Of a DNA stretch of 64,000 nt, positions 63,424 through 64,000 are shown piece after piece. Every line of letters begins with the position of its first letter. Position 1 is the stretch's first letter. A program made the position numbers and the translations under genes. Below the pieces are notes generated by a model that made no database searches, was not told where the DNA came from, and saw only the letters and a list, made by a program, of their open reading frames with translations. Origin of the DNA: Desulfobacteraceae bacterium (GTDB lineage: Bacteria; Desulfobacterota; Desulfobacteria; Desulfobacterales; Desulfosarcinaceae); assembly GCA_013003715.1 (NCBI GenBank), contig JABDIN010000108.1:62001-126000 (forward strand), written 5' to 3'.

Positions 63424-64000
63424 ATGATAACAAAATTGTTTTTTTTAGATCCCCCCAGGCATGTGCCGCCGCTGGATCCGGAATTCCGGCCGGCGGCTTC
63501 CGCCAACCGGAAATTTGCCGTGGAAGTAGCGCGGTCCGGTGGCGGAGAACCCTTGATTTTCGGTCTGGAGCGCAGGGACGGCTCGCTTTCTCAATTTGAA
63601 ACGCGGGTATTGCCGGATTCGCATCCCCATAGAGCCGCGAATTTGTTTTATGCCGAACGCCTGCTCAAATTTCTCCTGTGGCAGCGCGGCGCGTGGAAGG
63701 TATACGTGGGCGGCCCCACGTCGGTGGGGGAGCATATTCAAAGAGAGTACAGTCCCGACGGTTCCCGGGCGTTCGACTATCATTTTATGGGTGAAACGGT
63801 CTATGAAACACCTTTTATCGTGGTGTGCTGCAGTCCGGAAGCGGTACCGCCGGAAAAGCCCTTTGAGAAACCATTGGGCCGTCATCTGAACGGCTGCCGT
63901 ATCGGTTTCGACCTGGGGGCGTCGGATCTTAAGGTCTCCGCTGTGGTGAACGGCGAGGCAATATTCAGCACGGAGATAGAATGGTCGCCCAAAACACAGA
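63424..64000 (+). CDS. ROK-like sugar kinase/regulator, N-terminal part (3' partial)
   Basis: An open frame from ATG 63424 (TAGGA upstream) runs off the window; 192 residues are visible. The first ~155 residues form an extra domain unlike known ROK N termini (KLFFLDPPRHVPPLDPEF, LPDSHPHRAANLFYAERLL, VYVGGPTSVGEHIQREYS). Then comes RIGFDLGASDLKVSAVVNGE, the first phosphate-binding strand of the ROK/ASKHA sugar kinase fold. No helix-turn-helix is seen, so it is more likely a kinase than a repressor. It is the third gene of the sugar locus. The full protein cannot be judged from this fragment. Confidence 0.8.
   Translation, partial: MITKLFFLDPPRHVPPLDPEFRPAASANRKFAVEVARSGGGEPLIFGLERRDGSLSQFETRVLPDSHPHRAANLFYAERLLKFLLWQRGAWKVYVGGPTSVGEHIQREYSPDGSRAFDYHFMGETVYETPFIVVCCSPEAVPPEKPFEKPLGRHLNGCRIGFDLGASDLKVSAVVNGEAIFSTEIEWSPKTQ

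Overview
The window reads as one contiguous piece of a chromosome of moderately high GC, with rpsO and pnp, a PheT-MerR-tRNA junction, several hybrid histidine kinases and sulfate-reducer-like housekeeping order. I infer a Desulfobacterota (former Deltaproteobacteria) organism, probably a Desulfobacterales relative. This rests on gene order and protein style, not on a database search.

Region 1 (1-15745) is core information processing, all on the + strand: the 3' part of pheT, a MerR-type regulator, tRNA-Gly(CCC), then rimP-nusA-infB-DUF503-rbfA-nrnA-truB-rpsO-pnp, followed by an M16 protease, dut and a metallo-beta-lactamase-fold hydrolase. Many stop and start codons overlap, so this is a long translation/RNA-processing operon. 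A terminator lies between the tRNA and rimP, and hairpins lie in the rpsO-pnp gap.

Region 2 (15800-33760) is mixed: two exported proteins of unknown function, a sugar-isomerase-like TIM barrel, a peptide ABC transporter (permeases, ATPases, binding protein) interrupted by a 102-bp tandem repeat, a VOC protein, a TrmO-like tRNA methyltransferase, an AraC/GyrI regulator, an EamA transporter, a fused pair of glycosyltransferases, a radical SAM protein, prmA and asd.

Region 3 (33955-52603) holds a hybrid histidine kinase and then a long operon. It encodes a membrane histidine kinase, single-domain response regulator, HD-GYP phosphodiesterase, STAS protein, GspE/PilB ATPase with an N-terminal MshEN-like (c-di-GMP-type) region, GspF, four pseudopilins, a fifth pilin-like protein fused to an NHL-repeat propeller, PilM, PilN, PilO, a PilP/GspC-like protein and an AMIN-secretin. 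This is a complete-looking type II secretion / type IV pilus hybrid without its own prepilin peptidase or retraction ATPase, apparently wired to cyclic-di-GMP.

Region 4 (52670-60311) has a QueG-like iron-sulfur protein, a CGNR regulator, another PAS hybrid kinase, a CDP-alcohol phosphotransferase-like membrane protein paired with an AhpD-like protein, and a 595-residue exported unknown.

Region 5 (60400-64000) is a small sugar locus: a ROK repressor behind a possible operator, a protein joining a RapZ-like P-loop domain to a GlmS-like sugar isomerase domain, and the start of a second ROK-like protein that runs off the end. The RapZ-GlmS fusion and the NHL-pseudopilin are the two most unusual genes in the window.
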